36,150 nucleotides of DNA from Microbacterium sp. (GCA_003524435.1 DQHP01000157.1:1-36150); one strand, 5' to 3'; counted from the stretch's first letter, positions 15,596-23,571 are shown. Numbers and translations are program-made. The notes: generated by a model from the letters alone, not told the origin.

Positions 15596-16569
15596 TATTG
15601 CTGCGGCGCTGCCGGCGGATCGATACCGAGGATGTCGACGACAAAGACCAAAGTCGCGTTCGGCGGCACCGATCCTGAGCCTGCTTCGCCGTAGCCCATC
15701 TCTGGCGGAACCACAATGAGAACCTGCGAGCCCACCGTTTGTCCTGTAAGTCCTTCGGTAAAGCCGGGGATCAAGCCCGCCATGTCAAAGGTTGCCGCTC
15801 CGCGGTCCCACGACGAATCAAAGACAGTCTTCTCTGACCACGTCACGCCCGTGTAGTTGACGAGGAGAGTGTCATCGGCAGCAACCTTTTCTCCTTCACC
15901 TTTAATGAGCGTCTGAATCTGAAGATCGGTAGGCGCGTCGCTTGCGGGGACGATGATGCCGGGCCGGCCGTCTGACGCGCGCACCACGGTCGGCATCCCT
16001 GCGGCGTCGTTGTACTGCAATGCTCCGTCGGCCTTCGAGGGGTATACCTTCGATACGTCGAAGACGGCGATGACAGACTCGTCCTCTTCGAGGCCGAAGC
16101 CCGTGAGGTTCTGCGCTCCGAAATCTTCCGGCGTCACCACCGCGAGAACTCGCGTGCCACCGGTGGCGCATTCAAGCGCTTCCCCGAACGCGGGTACTCG
16201 CTGTGCCCAATAGTCCACACTCACAAGCTGGGCTTGTTCGTCGTCGTAGGCCGTGCCTGCTACGGCTTCGCCAGTCTTTCCAGAAAAGAGCGAAAACTCG
16301 ACGACAGCACTCTGGGTGGCGCTCGTCAGCGCGGGCCCGTCGCCCACAACCACGTCACCGAAGCGGCTTTTGTCGGCACCGATCGGCGTAAAGACTTCCA
16401 CGTCCGGAGTGGTGCCGACATCGCCGGTGATCGTTGCGATGTCTTCGATCCCACTGGTGGATGCTGCGCGGTCACACGCCGCACCTTCATAGGAGGACGT
16501 CCCAGCGCACCCGGTCAGGGCGACGAGGGCAAGGCTGAAAGTGGCCAAAGCGGCAGACGTTTTACGCAC
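15595..16569 (-). CDS. FKBP-type peptidyl-prolyl cis-trans isomerase lipoprotein
   Basis: A 324-residue lipoprotein. GTG 16569 is chosen because it gives a clean signal peptide (VRKTSAALATFSLALVALTGC) with lipobox L18-T-G-C21, and a GGAG lies just upstream; the frame extends 43 Arg-rich codons further into the trmI gene. A C-terminal FKBP domain (about 225-320) shows VNYTG, FDSSWDRG, IPGFTEGLTGQTVGSQVLIVVPPEMGYGE and LVFVVDIL. The preceding segment (about 70-195) has an eroded version of the same pattern, suggesting two FKBP modules with only the second intact. It is predicted to fold secreted proteins at the outer face of the membrane. Sits between trmI and pafB. Confidence 0.93.
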   Translation of the reverse strand: MRKTSAALATFSLALVALTGCAGTSSYEGAACDRAASTSGIEDIATITGDVGTTPDVEVFTPIGADKSRFGDVVVGDGPALTSATQSAVVEFSLFSGKTGEAVAGTAYDDEQAQLVSVDYWAQRVPAFGEALECATGGTRVLAVVTPEDFGAQNLTGFGLEEDESVIAVFDVSKVYPSKADGALQYNDAAGMPTVVRASDGRPGIIVPASDAPTDLQIQTLIKGEGEKVAADDTLLVNYTGVTWSEKTVFDSSWDRGAATFDMAGLIPGFTEGLTGQTVGSQVLIVVPPEMGYGEAGSGSVPPNATLVFVVDILGIDPPAAPQQ

Positions 16570-16591
16570 GCGCTCCAGTCTATGGCGAACG

Positions 16592-17596
16592 TTACGCCTC
16601 GTCGCGCGACGCGGCGGCAGAAAGCGAGCCTTCGGCCGCTTTCTCTGCCTCACGCACACGCTTTCGAAGGTTTTTGTCCGTGATTTCACGATCGCCAACG
16701 GCCCCTGGTGTCCACTGATTCACATCGTCATCGCCGTAACTCGACTTCGAGGCGCGACGTTTGAGCTCCGGGGCGATCGCGCCTGGTGCCATACGTCGCG
16801 CGGTGATCAAGAAACCGGTGTGGGCGACCATTCGGTGATCTGGACGAACCGCGAGCCCTTCGACGTGCCAGCCGCGCACCATCGTCTCTGACGCGTCAGG
16901 ATCAGTGAACAACCCTGTTCCGCGGATGTATTCGGCTACCCGGGATAGCTGTGTCGCCGTCGCAACGTAGCAGAGCACCACGCCTCCGGGCGTAAGAGCA
17001 TCGGCGACGACGTCCATCACTTCCCATGGGGCAAGCATGTCCAATACGACGCGATCCACGCTCCCTGCGCGAAACTCAGCGGGGAGCGCGTCAAGCAAGT
17101 CGCCCACGATAACCTGCCAGCTCTCTGGTGTCTCGCCGAAGAATGTGGTCACGTTCCCCTTCGCTACGTCGGCGAACTCTTCGCGCCGTTCGAAGGATAC
17201 GAGCTTGCCGGCAGGCCCGACTGCGCGCAGCAGCGAGAGTGAGAGCGCGCCCGACCCGACGCCGGCCTCTACGACCGTGGCGCCAGGAAAGATATCGGCT
17301 TGCATGACGATCTGGGCCGCGTCCTTCGGATAAACGATGGCAGCGCCGCGCGGCATTGACATAGCGAAGTCACGCAGCAGCGGGCGCAACGCAAGGTACT
17401 CATGCCCAGCGCTGTTACAGACAACGGAGCCGTCAGGCAGACCGATCACATCACTGTGTTTGAGCACACCGTGATGCGTGTGCAACTCACCATCAGTCTC
17501 GAGAGTCGTCGTGTGCAACCGGTTCTTGGGACCGGTCAGTTGCACGCGGTCGCCCACACGAAAGGGACCGCGGGGCCGCGCAGTCGCCGTGCTCAT
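16592..17596 (-). CDS. trmI: tRNA (adenine-N1)-methyltransferase TrmI
   Basis: A 334-residue SAM-dependent methyltransferase for m1A58 in the tRNA T-loop. N-terminal beta domain (about 10-70, FRVGDRVQLTGPKNRLHTTTLE... DVIGLPDGSVV) and then the Rossmann fold with the SAM motif EAGVGSGALSLSLL (about 110-123) and DMLAPWEVMDVVADALTPGGVVLCYVAT (about 190-217). The tail is basic and typical of actinobacterial members. It corresponds to mycobacterial Rv2118c, which flanks the Pup-proteasome cluster. The ATG overlaps the upstream HAD stop (ATGA). Confidence 0.93.
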   Translation of the reverse strand: MSTATARPRGPFRVGDRVQLTGPKNRLHTTTLETDGELHTHHGVLKHSDVIGLPDGSVVCNSAGHEYLALRPLLRDFAMSMPRGAAIVYPKDAAQIVMQADIFPGATVVEAGVGSGALSLSLLRAVGPAGKLVSFERREEFADVAKGNVTTFFGETPESWQVIVGDLLDALPAEFRAGSVDRVVLDMLAPWEVMDVVADALTPGGVVLCYVATATQLSRVAEYIRGTGLFTDPDASETMVRGWHVEGLAVRPDHRMVAHTGFLITARRMAPGAIAPELKRRASKSSYGDDDVNQWTPGAVGDREITDKNLRKRVREAEKAAEGSLSAAASRDEA

Positions 17597-18282
17597 CGCG
17601 AGCCGCCCTGGGGATAAGAGGCTTTCGCCTCGGCATATACCTCGATGATGTCTGCAGCTGTGCGCCCCTCAAGAGTTGGCCACAGAGTGTGTGCGCCGTA
17701 GCCGTCCAGCGGAATCATGTGCGGCACTCCGAGAGTCACGGCGCCGGACGCCACGCCCGAGCGCAGCCCAGTGCCCGAATCCTCAATGACAAGCGCCTCG
17801 GCGATGTCTATGTCGAGCAACTTGGCAGCGGTCAGGTAGGGAGCAGGGTGAGGTTTCGGGTGCTCAACGTCATCGCCAGCAACGATGTACTCGAACGCAT
17901 CAAACTCGATCAGGTCGACGACGCTGAGAGCCATCCGCCGTAGCGACATCGTGACCAACGCCGTGCGAATCCCCGCGGCGTGAAGATCGCGCAAGAGTTC
18001 GCGGGCTCCGGGTCGAAATGGCACTCCCTGGGTGGCAAGAGCATTGCGTACATCATCAGTGAGTTTGTCAACGATCGACTCCGGCGCCATGTCGACACCA
18101 GCGGCGCGTAACAAGACGGCACTGTCCATAAGGCCGTTGCCTACAAGCTGCAGGGCCTGCTCTTGCGTCCAGATCCCGCCGTAAGCTTCGACAAGTGCTG
18201 TCTCCGCCGCCATCCAATACGGCTCCGTGTCGACGAGTGTTCCATCCATGTCCCAGAGGACCGCGCGCGGCTTTTGACTCAC
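17593..18282 (-). CDS. HAD-superfamily hydrolase (phosphatase/phosphoglucomutase-like)
   Basis: About 229 residues from GTG 18282, chosen because it lies eight residues before the motif I block VLWDMDGTLVDTEPYW; ATG-type initiation at 18309 is possible. HAD motifs: DMDGT (I, catalytic Asp pair), TMS (II, LVTMSLRRM), K in HPKPHPAPYLTAAKLL (III) and EDSGTGLRSGVASG (IV). The helical cap between motifs I and II is the C1 type of the beta-phosphoglucomutase/phosphoglycolate group. Substrate not predictable. First gene of the minus-strand block, coupled to trmI by ATGA and divergent from the PAC2 gene. Confidence 0.88.
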   Translation of the reverse strand: MSQKPRAVLWDMDGTLVDTEPYWMAAETALVEAYGGIWTQEQALQLVGNGLMDSAVLLRAAGVDMAPESIVDKLTDDVRNALATQGVPFRPGARELLRDLHAAGIRTALVTMSLRRMALSVVDLIEFDAFEYIVAGDDVEHPKPHPAPYLTAAKLLDIDIAEALVIEDSGTGLRSGVASGAVTLGVPHMIPLDGYGAHTLWPTLEGRTAADIIEVYAEAKASYPQGGSR

Positions 18283-18374
18283 TGTTCCATGGTAGCCGGG
18301 GCTGTGCACCGCACTGGCCGCACGCCGAGTAGCCTGGAGGGATACCTACGTTTCGCTACTGAGGGGAGAACTCG

Positions 18375-19229
18375 ATGGACGCGCTGGGCAATCGAATTCT
18401 CGTCGTAGCCTTCGATGGCTGGAACGATGCTGGCGAGGCCGCGACAGGTGCGATGGAAGTGCTTCGCGAAAGCACTGATTATGAAATCGTGCACTCAGTT
18501 GATCCGGAGCTGTACTTCGATTATCAGTACACGCGGCCGTCGTCAAAGATGGATGCCACCGGGCAACGCCAACTGCATTGGCCCGAAGCTGCACTGTGGC
18601 GACCTACGGCTGCACCCACCGATGGCAGCCCGGAATTCTGGCTACTCACTGGTGTGGAGCCTGCGCGTACATGGCAGGCGTTCGCCAACGAGTTCATCGA
18701 CATCGCCTTGCGCGATGACATCACCGGGTTCCTGACGCTGGGCGCAATGCTTTCTGATGTGCCGCATACCCGACCGATCTCGATCTTCTCCGCCAGCGCG
18801 AATGAGCATGTGCGGGAGGTTCTCGGGCTCGAGCGCGCTCTGTATGAGGGCCCGGTTGGCATTCTTAGCGTCTTCGAGCACTTTGCCGAAAGCGCAGGAA
18901 TCCCCACTGCAAGTCTTTGGGCAAGTGTGCCGCACTACGTTGCCACAGCGGCTCCTTCCCCCAAGGCAACGCTCGCGCTTCTTGACCGTCTGCACGAGCT
19001 CACCGGAGTCGACGTCACCCGCGAGCGACTGCGCACCGACGCCGCAGCGTGGGAGGTTTCCATCGATGCCGCCGCTGCGGAAGATGACGAAATGACCGAG
19101 TACATTCATCAGCTCGAGCGCACCCGAGACACTTGGGATTCGCCAGAGGCTTCCGGTGATGCGATCGCGCAGGCGTTCGAGCGCTACCTCGGTCGCCGCG
19201 GGGATGGCCCCGGCGACCGAAAGCGCTAA
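18375..19229 (+). CDS. PAC2-family protein (proteasome-assembly-chaperone fold)
   Basis: A 284-residue protein with a strong GAGGGGAGAA ribosome site before the ATG. It opens with ILVVAFDGWNDAGEAATGAMEVL (about 9-31), the PAC2 signature, and continues with DYEIVHSVDPELYFDYQYTRPS and EFWLLTGVEPARTWQAFANEFIDIA, both conserved in actinobacterial members. The C-terminal third is acidic and helical. Eukaryotic PAC2 assists 20S proteasome assembly; the bacterial function is not settled. Single-gene unit whose TAA overlaps the convergent uppP stop by 4 bp (CTAA). Confidence 0.9.
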   Translation: MDALGNRILVVAFDGWNDAGEAATGAMEVLRESTDYEIVHSVDPELYFDYQYTRPSSKMDATGQRQLHWPEAALWRPTAAPTDGSPEFWLLTGVEPARTWQAFANEFIDIALRDDITGFLTLGAMLSDVPHTRPISIFSASANEHVREVLGLERALYEGPVGILSVFEHFAESAGIPTASLWASVPHYVATAAPSPKATLALLDRLHELTGVDVTRERLRTDAAAWEVSIDAAAAEDDEMTEYIHQLERTRDTWDSPEASGDAIAQAFERYLGRRGDGPGDRKR

Positions 19230-20053
19230 CCCGTAATAACGCCGGTGCCCAGCAGAATCAGCAGCGTCACACCCAGCAGAACGCGGTAGATCACAAACGG
19301 CAAAAAGCTGTGCCGGGAGATCCATTTCATGAAGAAGGCGATGACGCCGAGCGCCACCACGAAGGCGATGCCCGTAGCCGCGATCGTTTCACCCATCGAG
19401 AAGTATTGTTCCGGCGCATCCCAACTCTTGAACAACTGGAAGAACCCACTGCCGAAGACAGCCGGGATCGCTAGGAGAAATGCGTAACGAGCTGCCGCAG
19501 CCCGCTCATATCCAAGAAAAAGACCCATCGTGATTGTGCCCCCAGAGCGCGAGACACCCGGGACAAGTGCGAGCGCCTGAGCGACACCGAACAGGATGCC
19601 GTGGGGGTAAGTGATCTGGTCGAGCCTGCGCCTCTTGGCGCCCACGTAGTCGGCGATTCCGAGCAGGATGCCGAAGGCAATGAGCATGATTGCCACGATC
19701 CACATTGAGCGAAGCACTGTTTCGATCTGGTCTTGGAAGAGCAACCCGAGAACAACGATGGGGATGCTGCCGATGATGATCAGCCAACCCATCCGAGTGT
19801 CAGGGTCATTACGCGGTAACTTGCCCACGAGCGAGCGACACCAGTGGCCGATGATGCGAGTGATATCGCGCCAGAAAAAGACCACGACGGCTGCTTCTGT
19901 ACCGATCTGTGTAATGGCGGTGAATGCAGCGCCGGGGTCTTCTCCAGAACCGGTGAACGTACCGACGATGCGCAGATGTGCGCTGGAGGAAATCGGGAGA
20001 AATTCGGTGAGTCCCTGGATCACGCCAAGAAAGAGCGCTTCGAGCAAGTGCAT
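19226..20053 (-). CDS. uppP: Undecaprenyl-diphosphatase UppP (BacA)
   Basis: A 275-residue integral membrane enzyme that recycles the cell-wall lipid carrier by converting undecaprenyl diphosphate to the monophosphate. Both family signatures are visible: GVIQGLTEFLPISSSAHLRI (about 10-29, with the catalytic Glu and Ser-rich loop) and LVPGVSRSGGTITMGLFLG (about 163-181, with the conserved Arg). About eight hydrophobic segments. AAGG lies about 7 nt before the ATG. The gene follows the M20 peptidase by 29 bp and could be its operon partner. The family also confers bacitracin tolerance when abundant. Confidence 0.96.
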   Translation of the reverse strand: MHLLEALFLGVIQGLTEFLPISSSAHLRIVGTFTGSGEDPGAAFTAITQIGTEAAVVVFFWRDITRIIGHWCRSLVGKLPRNDPDTRMGWLIIIGSIPIVVLGLLFQDQIETVLRSMWIVAIMLIAFGILLGIADYVGAKRRRLDQITYPHGILFGVAQALALVPGVSRSGGTITMGLFLGYERAAAARYAFLLAIPAVFGSGFFQLFKSWDAPEQYFSMGETIAATGIAFVVALGVIAFFMKWISRHSFLPFVIYRVLLGVTLLILLGTGVITG

Positions 20054-20082
20054 AAACAGCCTTCTGGATCAGGGCAGCACGG

Positions 20083-21378
20083 TCAGTATGTGCGCAACAG
20101 GTCGGTCAGAACTTGCTGACCGAAGACAAGTGATTCTACGGGCACTCGCTCGTCGATTCCGTGAAACATTCCTGTGAAGTCGAGATCCGCCGGCAGCCGA
20201 AGGGGCGCAAACCCGTAGCCGGTGATACCCAGACGTGACAGTGCTTTGTTGTCGGTACCCGCGCCGAGCAGGTACGGAATCACCGGCACGCCGGGGTCAT
20301 GGCGGCCCAGACTCTGCACCATCGCTTCGACGAGGTCACCGGCGAACGGCGTTTCCATCCCGATATCGCGCACGACCGTTTCGATGACGATGTCGTCTCC
20401 GACGATCTGCTGGAGCTCCGCAAGCACCTCGTCTTCGGTCCCGGGCAGCACCCGGACATCGATGAGAGCTTCGGCACGTTCTGGGATCACATTGTGTTTG
20501 TACCCCGCGGTGAGGGCGGTGGCATTCGCCGTCGTACGGAACGTGGAGCGCAAGAATGCTTCTGCAGGGCCCGATGCTGCCGCCAGTGCATCTGGATCAT
20601 CCACGGAGCGGCCGGTAAGGCCGCTGAGGCCTTCTAAGAGCGCCCTGGTTGTCGGCGTCAGCCGGATCGGCCACCGTGTTCGTCCGATCGCGCTGACCGC
20701 TTCAGCGAGCTTTACGACCGCGTTGTTGTCGTGCAGGCGACTGCCGTGTCCTGCACGCCCCTTAGCGACAAGGCGGATCCAGATGAGCGCTTTTTCTCCG
20801 ACCTGCAGCAGATAAGCACGTCGGTCATCGACGGTGATCGAGTATCCGCCGACTTCGCTGATGGCTTCGGTGGCTCCAGCGAACCAGTCGGGACGGTCTT
20901 TTACAACGAGCGCAGATCCTTCTACGCCGCCGTTTTCTTCATCCGCGAAGAAGGCCAGCACGAGGTCGCGCTCTGGCTGCTCCCCCGCCCGCAGAATATC
21001 GGCGACGGCCGTGAGGATCATCGCATTCATGTTCTTCATGTCGACCGCACCGCGGCCCCACAGCATCCCGTCGCGGACTTCTCCGGCGAAAGGGTCAACG
21101 CTCCAGTCCTCAGCCATGGCGGGGACAACATCGAGATGGCCGTGTACGACAAGCGCAGGTTTGTCGGGATTGCGTCCTCGCACTCGTGCCATCACGTTGG
21201 TGCGGCGAGGGATCGGTTCGTAGAACTCTGGGGTCAGCCCGATGCTTTCCAAATAAGCGCCCACGTACTCCGCAGCCTCGCGCTCACCCTCCGCTTTCCC
21301 TCCGCCAAAGTTTGACGTGTCGAAGCGAATGAGGTCTTGCGCGATGCGCACGACTTCGGGAAGTTGTGACGGGGCCAT
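20083..21378 (-). CDS. M20-family metallopeptidase/deacylase
   Basis: A 431-residue di-zinc hydrolase. Metal ligands and catalytic residues: H81 and D83 (HGHLDVVP), D113 (WGRGAVDMKN), E147 and E148 (ADEENGG), a distal Asp/Glu and a C-terminal His (MFHGIDERVPVESL). A dimerisation domain lies between about 195 and 310. The overall layout matches the M20A/ArgE-DapE-like group of dipeptidases and amidohydrolases; the substrate is not evident. No ribosome site precedes the ATG, but TAACCT ends exactly 6 nt before it, so a leaderless transcript is plausible. Upstream of uppP by 29 bp. Confidence 0.9.
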   Translation of the reverse strand: MAPSQLPEVVRIAQDLIRFDTSNFGGGKAEGEREAAEYVGAYLESIGLTPEFYEPIPRRTNVMARVRGRNPDKPALVVHGHLDVVPAMAEDWSVDPFAGEVRDGMLWGRGAVDMKNMNAMILTAVADILRAGEQPERDLVLAFFADEENGGVEGSALVVKDRPDWFAGATEAISEVGGYSITVDDRRAYLLQVGEKALIWIRLVAKGRAGHGSRLHDNNAVVKLAEAVSAIGRTRWPIRLTPTTRALLEGLSGLTGRSVDDPDALAAASGPAEAFLRSTFRTTANATALTAGYKHNVIPERAEALIDVRVLPGTEDEVLAELQQIVGDDIVIETVVRDIGMETPFAGDLVEAMVQSLGRHDPGVPVIPYLLGAGTDNKALSRLGITGYGFAPLRLPADLDFTGMFHGIDERVPVESLVFGQQVLTDLLRTY

Positions 21379-21447
21379 ACGCCCAGGTTACCTAAGCCGC
21401 GCGGCACGCCCGGGCTACCGGTTCGGTTCGGAGCGGGCCGCAGAGCA

Positions 21448-21456
21448 TGGTAATGT
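21448..21456 (+). promoter_or_regulatory. Candidate extended -10 promoter for tRNA-Leu
   Basis: TGG-TAATGT (21448-21456) fits an extended -10 element, TGn-TAnnnT. It would start transcription near 21463, giving a leader of about 27 nt before the tRNA at 21490. No clear -35 is seen upstream (TTCGGA at 21427-21432 is a weak candidate). Confidence 0.4.
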
Positions 21457-21489
21457 TTTTCTTCGGTCGGCAACGACCTTTCATCACCT

Positions 21490-21572
21490 GCGCGGGTGGC
21501 GGAATGGTAGACGCGCTACGTTGAGGTCGTAGTGCCCGCAAGGGCGTGGGGGTTCAAGTCCCCCTCCGCGCA
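21490..21572 (+). tRNA. tRNA-Leu (anticodon GAG)
   Basis: A class II tRNA. The acceptor stem is GCGCGGG (21490-21496) with TCCGCGC (21565-21571, one G-U pair). The anticodon stem-loop is CTACG-TTGAGGT-CGTAG, with anticodon GAG at 21523-21525 reading CUC/CUU leucine codons. The long variable arm is GCCC-GCAA-GGGC, and the T arm is GGGGG-TTCAAGT-CCCCC. The discriminator is A at 21572, as expected for Leu; the 3' CCA is not encoded. Confidence 0.97.
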
Positions 21573-21584
21573 CAAAATGGATCA

Positions 21585-21607
21585 GGCTCCCGAAAGGGGG
21601 CCTTTTT
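21585..21607 (+). terminator. Intrinsic terminator of tRNA-Leu
   Basis: A 7-bp stem GGCTCCC / GGGGGCC (one U-G pair) with a GAAA tetraloop at 21592-21595, followed directly by TTTTT at 21603-21607. It lies 12 bp after the tRNA and abuts the stop of the convergent gene at 21607. Confidence 0.85.
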
Positions 21608-22275
21608 CAGTTTCGGACCCTGGGTTCCGAGGCCTGAGCATCGAACTTCAAACGCTGTTGCAATTCAGTGACGAGCGCAGCGAACTTTTTATTGCATCCG
21701 TCAATTTCCTGGATGAGAAGCTCGCGGTTTCGCCGCTGTGGCGAGTTCTCCAGCTCAAGTGCGGCATCTCGAACACGGTCCAGCCTCAGCGCAATCGCCG
21801 CCACATGGCGGAGAATTTGCTCATTGTCGCCGCTGGATGCGAGAAACTCTGCCCACCGGCTCAGCGCTTCAGAGAGCCTCCTGCGTTCTTCAACGACGGC
21901 TTCTCTCAGCGCATGCAGTTGTATCGGCAACCCGGCCTGATCGCTCAATTCCGCTGGGGTCGGAAGGCTTCTCGCCAGCACGTGCCCTCGCGAGATCTCA
22001 CTTCGATCTTCATCGGCAAGAGCGTGCAAAAACTCCGAAAGCGCCAGGCGGTTCACCGGCGCCCACCGTCGTGCAGCAGAGTTCTCTACAATCCGACCAA
22101 AAACGAGCACTGTGAGCAGGAAGGTCACCAGCCCCGCGGCAAGCCCTGACAGGATTACCAGCTCTTGCCACAGGCCCGTGGCGATATCGACCCAGAGAAT
22201 GATTACGATCACCCCTAGAGCGCCCACAAGCGCCGCGACCCGTTGCACACGCCTCCGTGCAGCACGTCCTTGCAT
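21607..22275 (-). CDS. Uncharacterised two-TM protein with helical cytoplasmic domain
   Basis: A 222-residue protein that I do not recognise. ATG 22275 is chosen because AGGGGGTGG lies about 7 nt upstream; a TTG 18 bp earlier is the only alternative. A basic N-terminus (QGRAARRRVQR) precedes two membrane helices (about 12-30 and 37-58, ALVGALGVIVIILWV and LVILSGLAAGLVTFLLTVLVFG). The remainder (about 65-215) is charged and alpha-helical with likely coiled coil (EAVVEERRRLSEALSRWAEFL; LELENSPQRRNRELLIQEIDG). The topology predicts both ends in the cytosol. Stands alone between tRNA-Leu and the VIT1-family gene. Confidence 0.75.
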   Translation of the reverse strand: MQGRAARRRVQRVAALVGALGVIVIILWVDIATGLWQELVILSGLAAGLVTFLLTVLVFGRIVENSAARRWAPVNRLALSEFLHALADEDRSEISRGHVLARSLPTPAELSDQAGLPIQLHALREAVVEERRRLSEALSRWAEFLASSGDNEQILRHVAAIALRLDRVRDAALELENSPQRRNRELLIQEIDGCNKKFAALVTELQQRLKFDAQASEPRVRN

Positions 22276-22361
22276 TACGCCACCCCCTGCCAATCGACAG
22301 ACCGCTTGCCGTCACCCTAGCGTGAGGGTGCCGCATTCAAGCAATAGCTACTCGCCGCTGC

Positions 22362-23456
22362 TCAGACCGCACCGACGCCGAAGACCAGCCCGAGGCAGTA
22401 CGTGATTGCCGCGGCGCCGAAACCGATCGCAAGTTGGCGCAGTGCACGAGTCAGTGGTGGGCCGCCCGAAAGGATGCCGACCATCGCTCCGGTACCAAGG
22501 AGCGCGATACCGACGAGCACCAGTGCAACGACGATGGCGCTGAGTCCGTGTAGGCCGAAGATCCACGGCAGAACCGGGATAATCGCACCAGACGCGAAAA
22601 GGAGAAAGCTCGAGATCGCCGCGGTCCAGTCGCTACCAACGATCTCGTGGTCGTTGTGCGCAGCACGAATAGGTCCCGTTGTAGTGCGACGAACACCCTC
22701 TTGCGCTGCAGTGATGATACGGCGCGAACGAGCGAGCGCCTCATCATGCTCGATGCCCCGCGCTCGATAAACCAGCGCAAGTTCGTTTTCATCAATATCA
22801 AGGTCTCCGGCAGCCTGTGCCGCGTCGTCGTTGGCCTCCGTCGATGCCAACAGCTCCCGCTGAGATCGCACCGACACGAATTCTCCCGCCCCCATCGACA
22901 GCGCTCCGGCCAGCAGCCCAGCTATTCCGCTGAACAACACCAGGCTTGAGCTCACTCCGGTGGCGCCAATGCCCAGCACCAGGGCAAGGTTGCTGACCAG
23001 ACCGTCATTCGCCCCGAATACCGCCGCGCGGAAGGATCCAGAAAGTCGGCGCCGCCCCCGTGCGGCGAGACCACGAACAACCTCGTGGTGGATCTTCTCG
23101 TCAGCACGCATCGCTGGCGTCGCGTATTTCTCGGTGTCATACGGCGAACGTGCTTCGGCACTCTGGGCCAGCACAAGTACAAAGATCGATCCGAAGCGGC
23201 CTGCCATCCAGCTCAGCAGTCGCGAGCGAAATCCTGCTCGCGGCAAGCGCGCGGGCTCCTGCCCCAGTAGATCGAGCCAGTGCTGTTCGTGACGCCGCTC
23301 AGCATCGGCAAGGCTCTGCAGAATCTGCTGCTCCTCGCCCGTCTTCCGGGCAGCGAGTTGTTGGTAAACCGAACCTTCGGTGCGCTCCTCGACGAGGTAG
23401 CGTGCCCAACGGCGCCGGTCAGCGGGGGTCGGCTCTGCGGGCGCAGGCGCGGTCAT
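22362..23456 (-). CDS. Ferritin-like/VIT1 (CCC1) fusion iron-manganese transporter, MbfA-like
   Basis: A 364-residue protein starting at ATG 23456, with GGAGGA 4 nt upstream; the frame extends 33 codons further without family similarity. The N-terminal ~130 residues form a rubrerythrin/ferritin-like helical domain with carboxylate and His ligands (YLVEERTEGSVYQQLA; ADAERRHEQHW; DEKIHHEVV). The C-terminal ~225 residues are a VIT1/CCC1 transporter with five membrane helices and the marker AAVFGANDGLVSNLALVLGI. Related fusions (MbfA) export ferrous iron or manganese, with the ferritin domain acting as metal sensor or oxidase. A DtxR/IdeR-type box was not seen upstream. Confidence 0.9.
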   Translation of the reverse strand: MTAPAPAEPTPADRRRWARYLVEERTEGSVYQQLAARKTGEEQQILQSLADAERRHEQHWLDLLGQEPARLPRAGFRSRLLSWMAGRFGSIFVLVLAQSAEARSPYDTEKYATPAMRADEKIHHEVVRGLAARGRRRLSGSFRAAVFGANDGLVSNLALVLGIGATGVSSSLVLFSGIAGLLAGALSMGAGEFVSVRSQRELLASTEANDDAAQAAGDLDIDENELALVYRARGIEHDEALARSRRIITAAQEGVRRTTTGPIRAAHNDHEIVGSDWTAAISSFLLFASGAIIPVLPWIFGLHGLSAIVVALVLVGIALLGTGAMVGILSGGPPLTRALRQLAIGFGAAAITYCLGLVFGVGAV

Positions 23457-23473
23457 TGTTTCCTCCGAGAAAA

Positions 23474-23503
23474 GTCGTACAGTGCCCTCCTGGGGCTTCT
23501 CAA
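23474..23503 (-). promoter_or_regulatory. Candidate promoter of the VIT1-family gene
   Basis: On the minus strand TTGAGA (23503-23498) and TACGAC (23479-23474) are separated by 18 bp, ending 17 bp before the ATG. The -35 matches four of six TTGACA positions in order. No operator-like palindrome is obvious around it. Confidence 0.4.
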
Positions 23504-23555
23504 CCGTACCCAGATGCCGAAGGCGCTCTTGTCGAAACCGCAGGATTGCCAGCAT

Positions 23556-23569
23556 TTCGGGGCCCCGAA
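23556..23569. repeat. Perfect 14-bp palindrome just after the helicase stop
   Basis: TTCGGGGCCCCGAA is fully self-complementary and lies two bp past the helicase TAG. It could form a stem or cruciform, or be a protein site. It lacks a T-run, so it is not a standard intrinsic terminator. Confidence 0.5.
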
Positions 23570-23571
23570 GG

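Noticed and set aside
21490..21572. tRNA-Leu as an element attachment site
   Set aside because: No integrase, direct repeat or partial tRNA copy lies nearby; neighbours are ordinary core genes.
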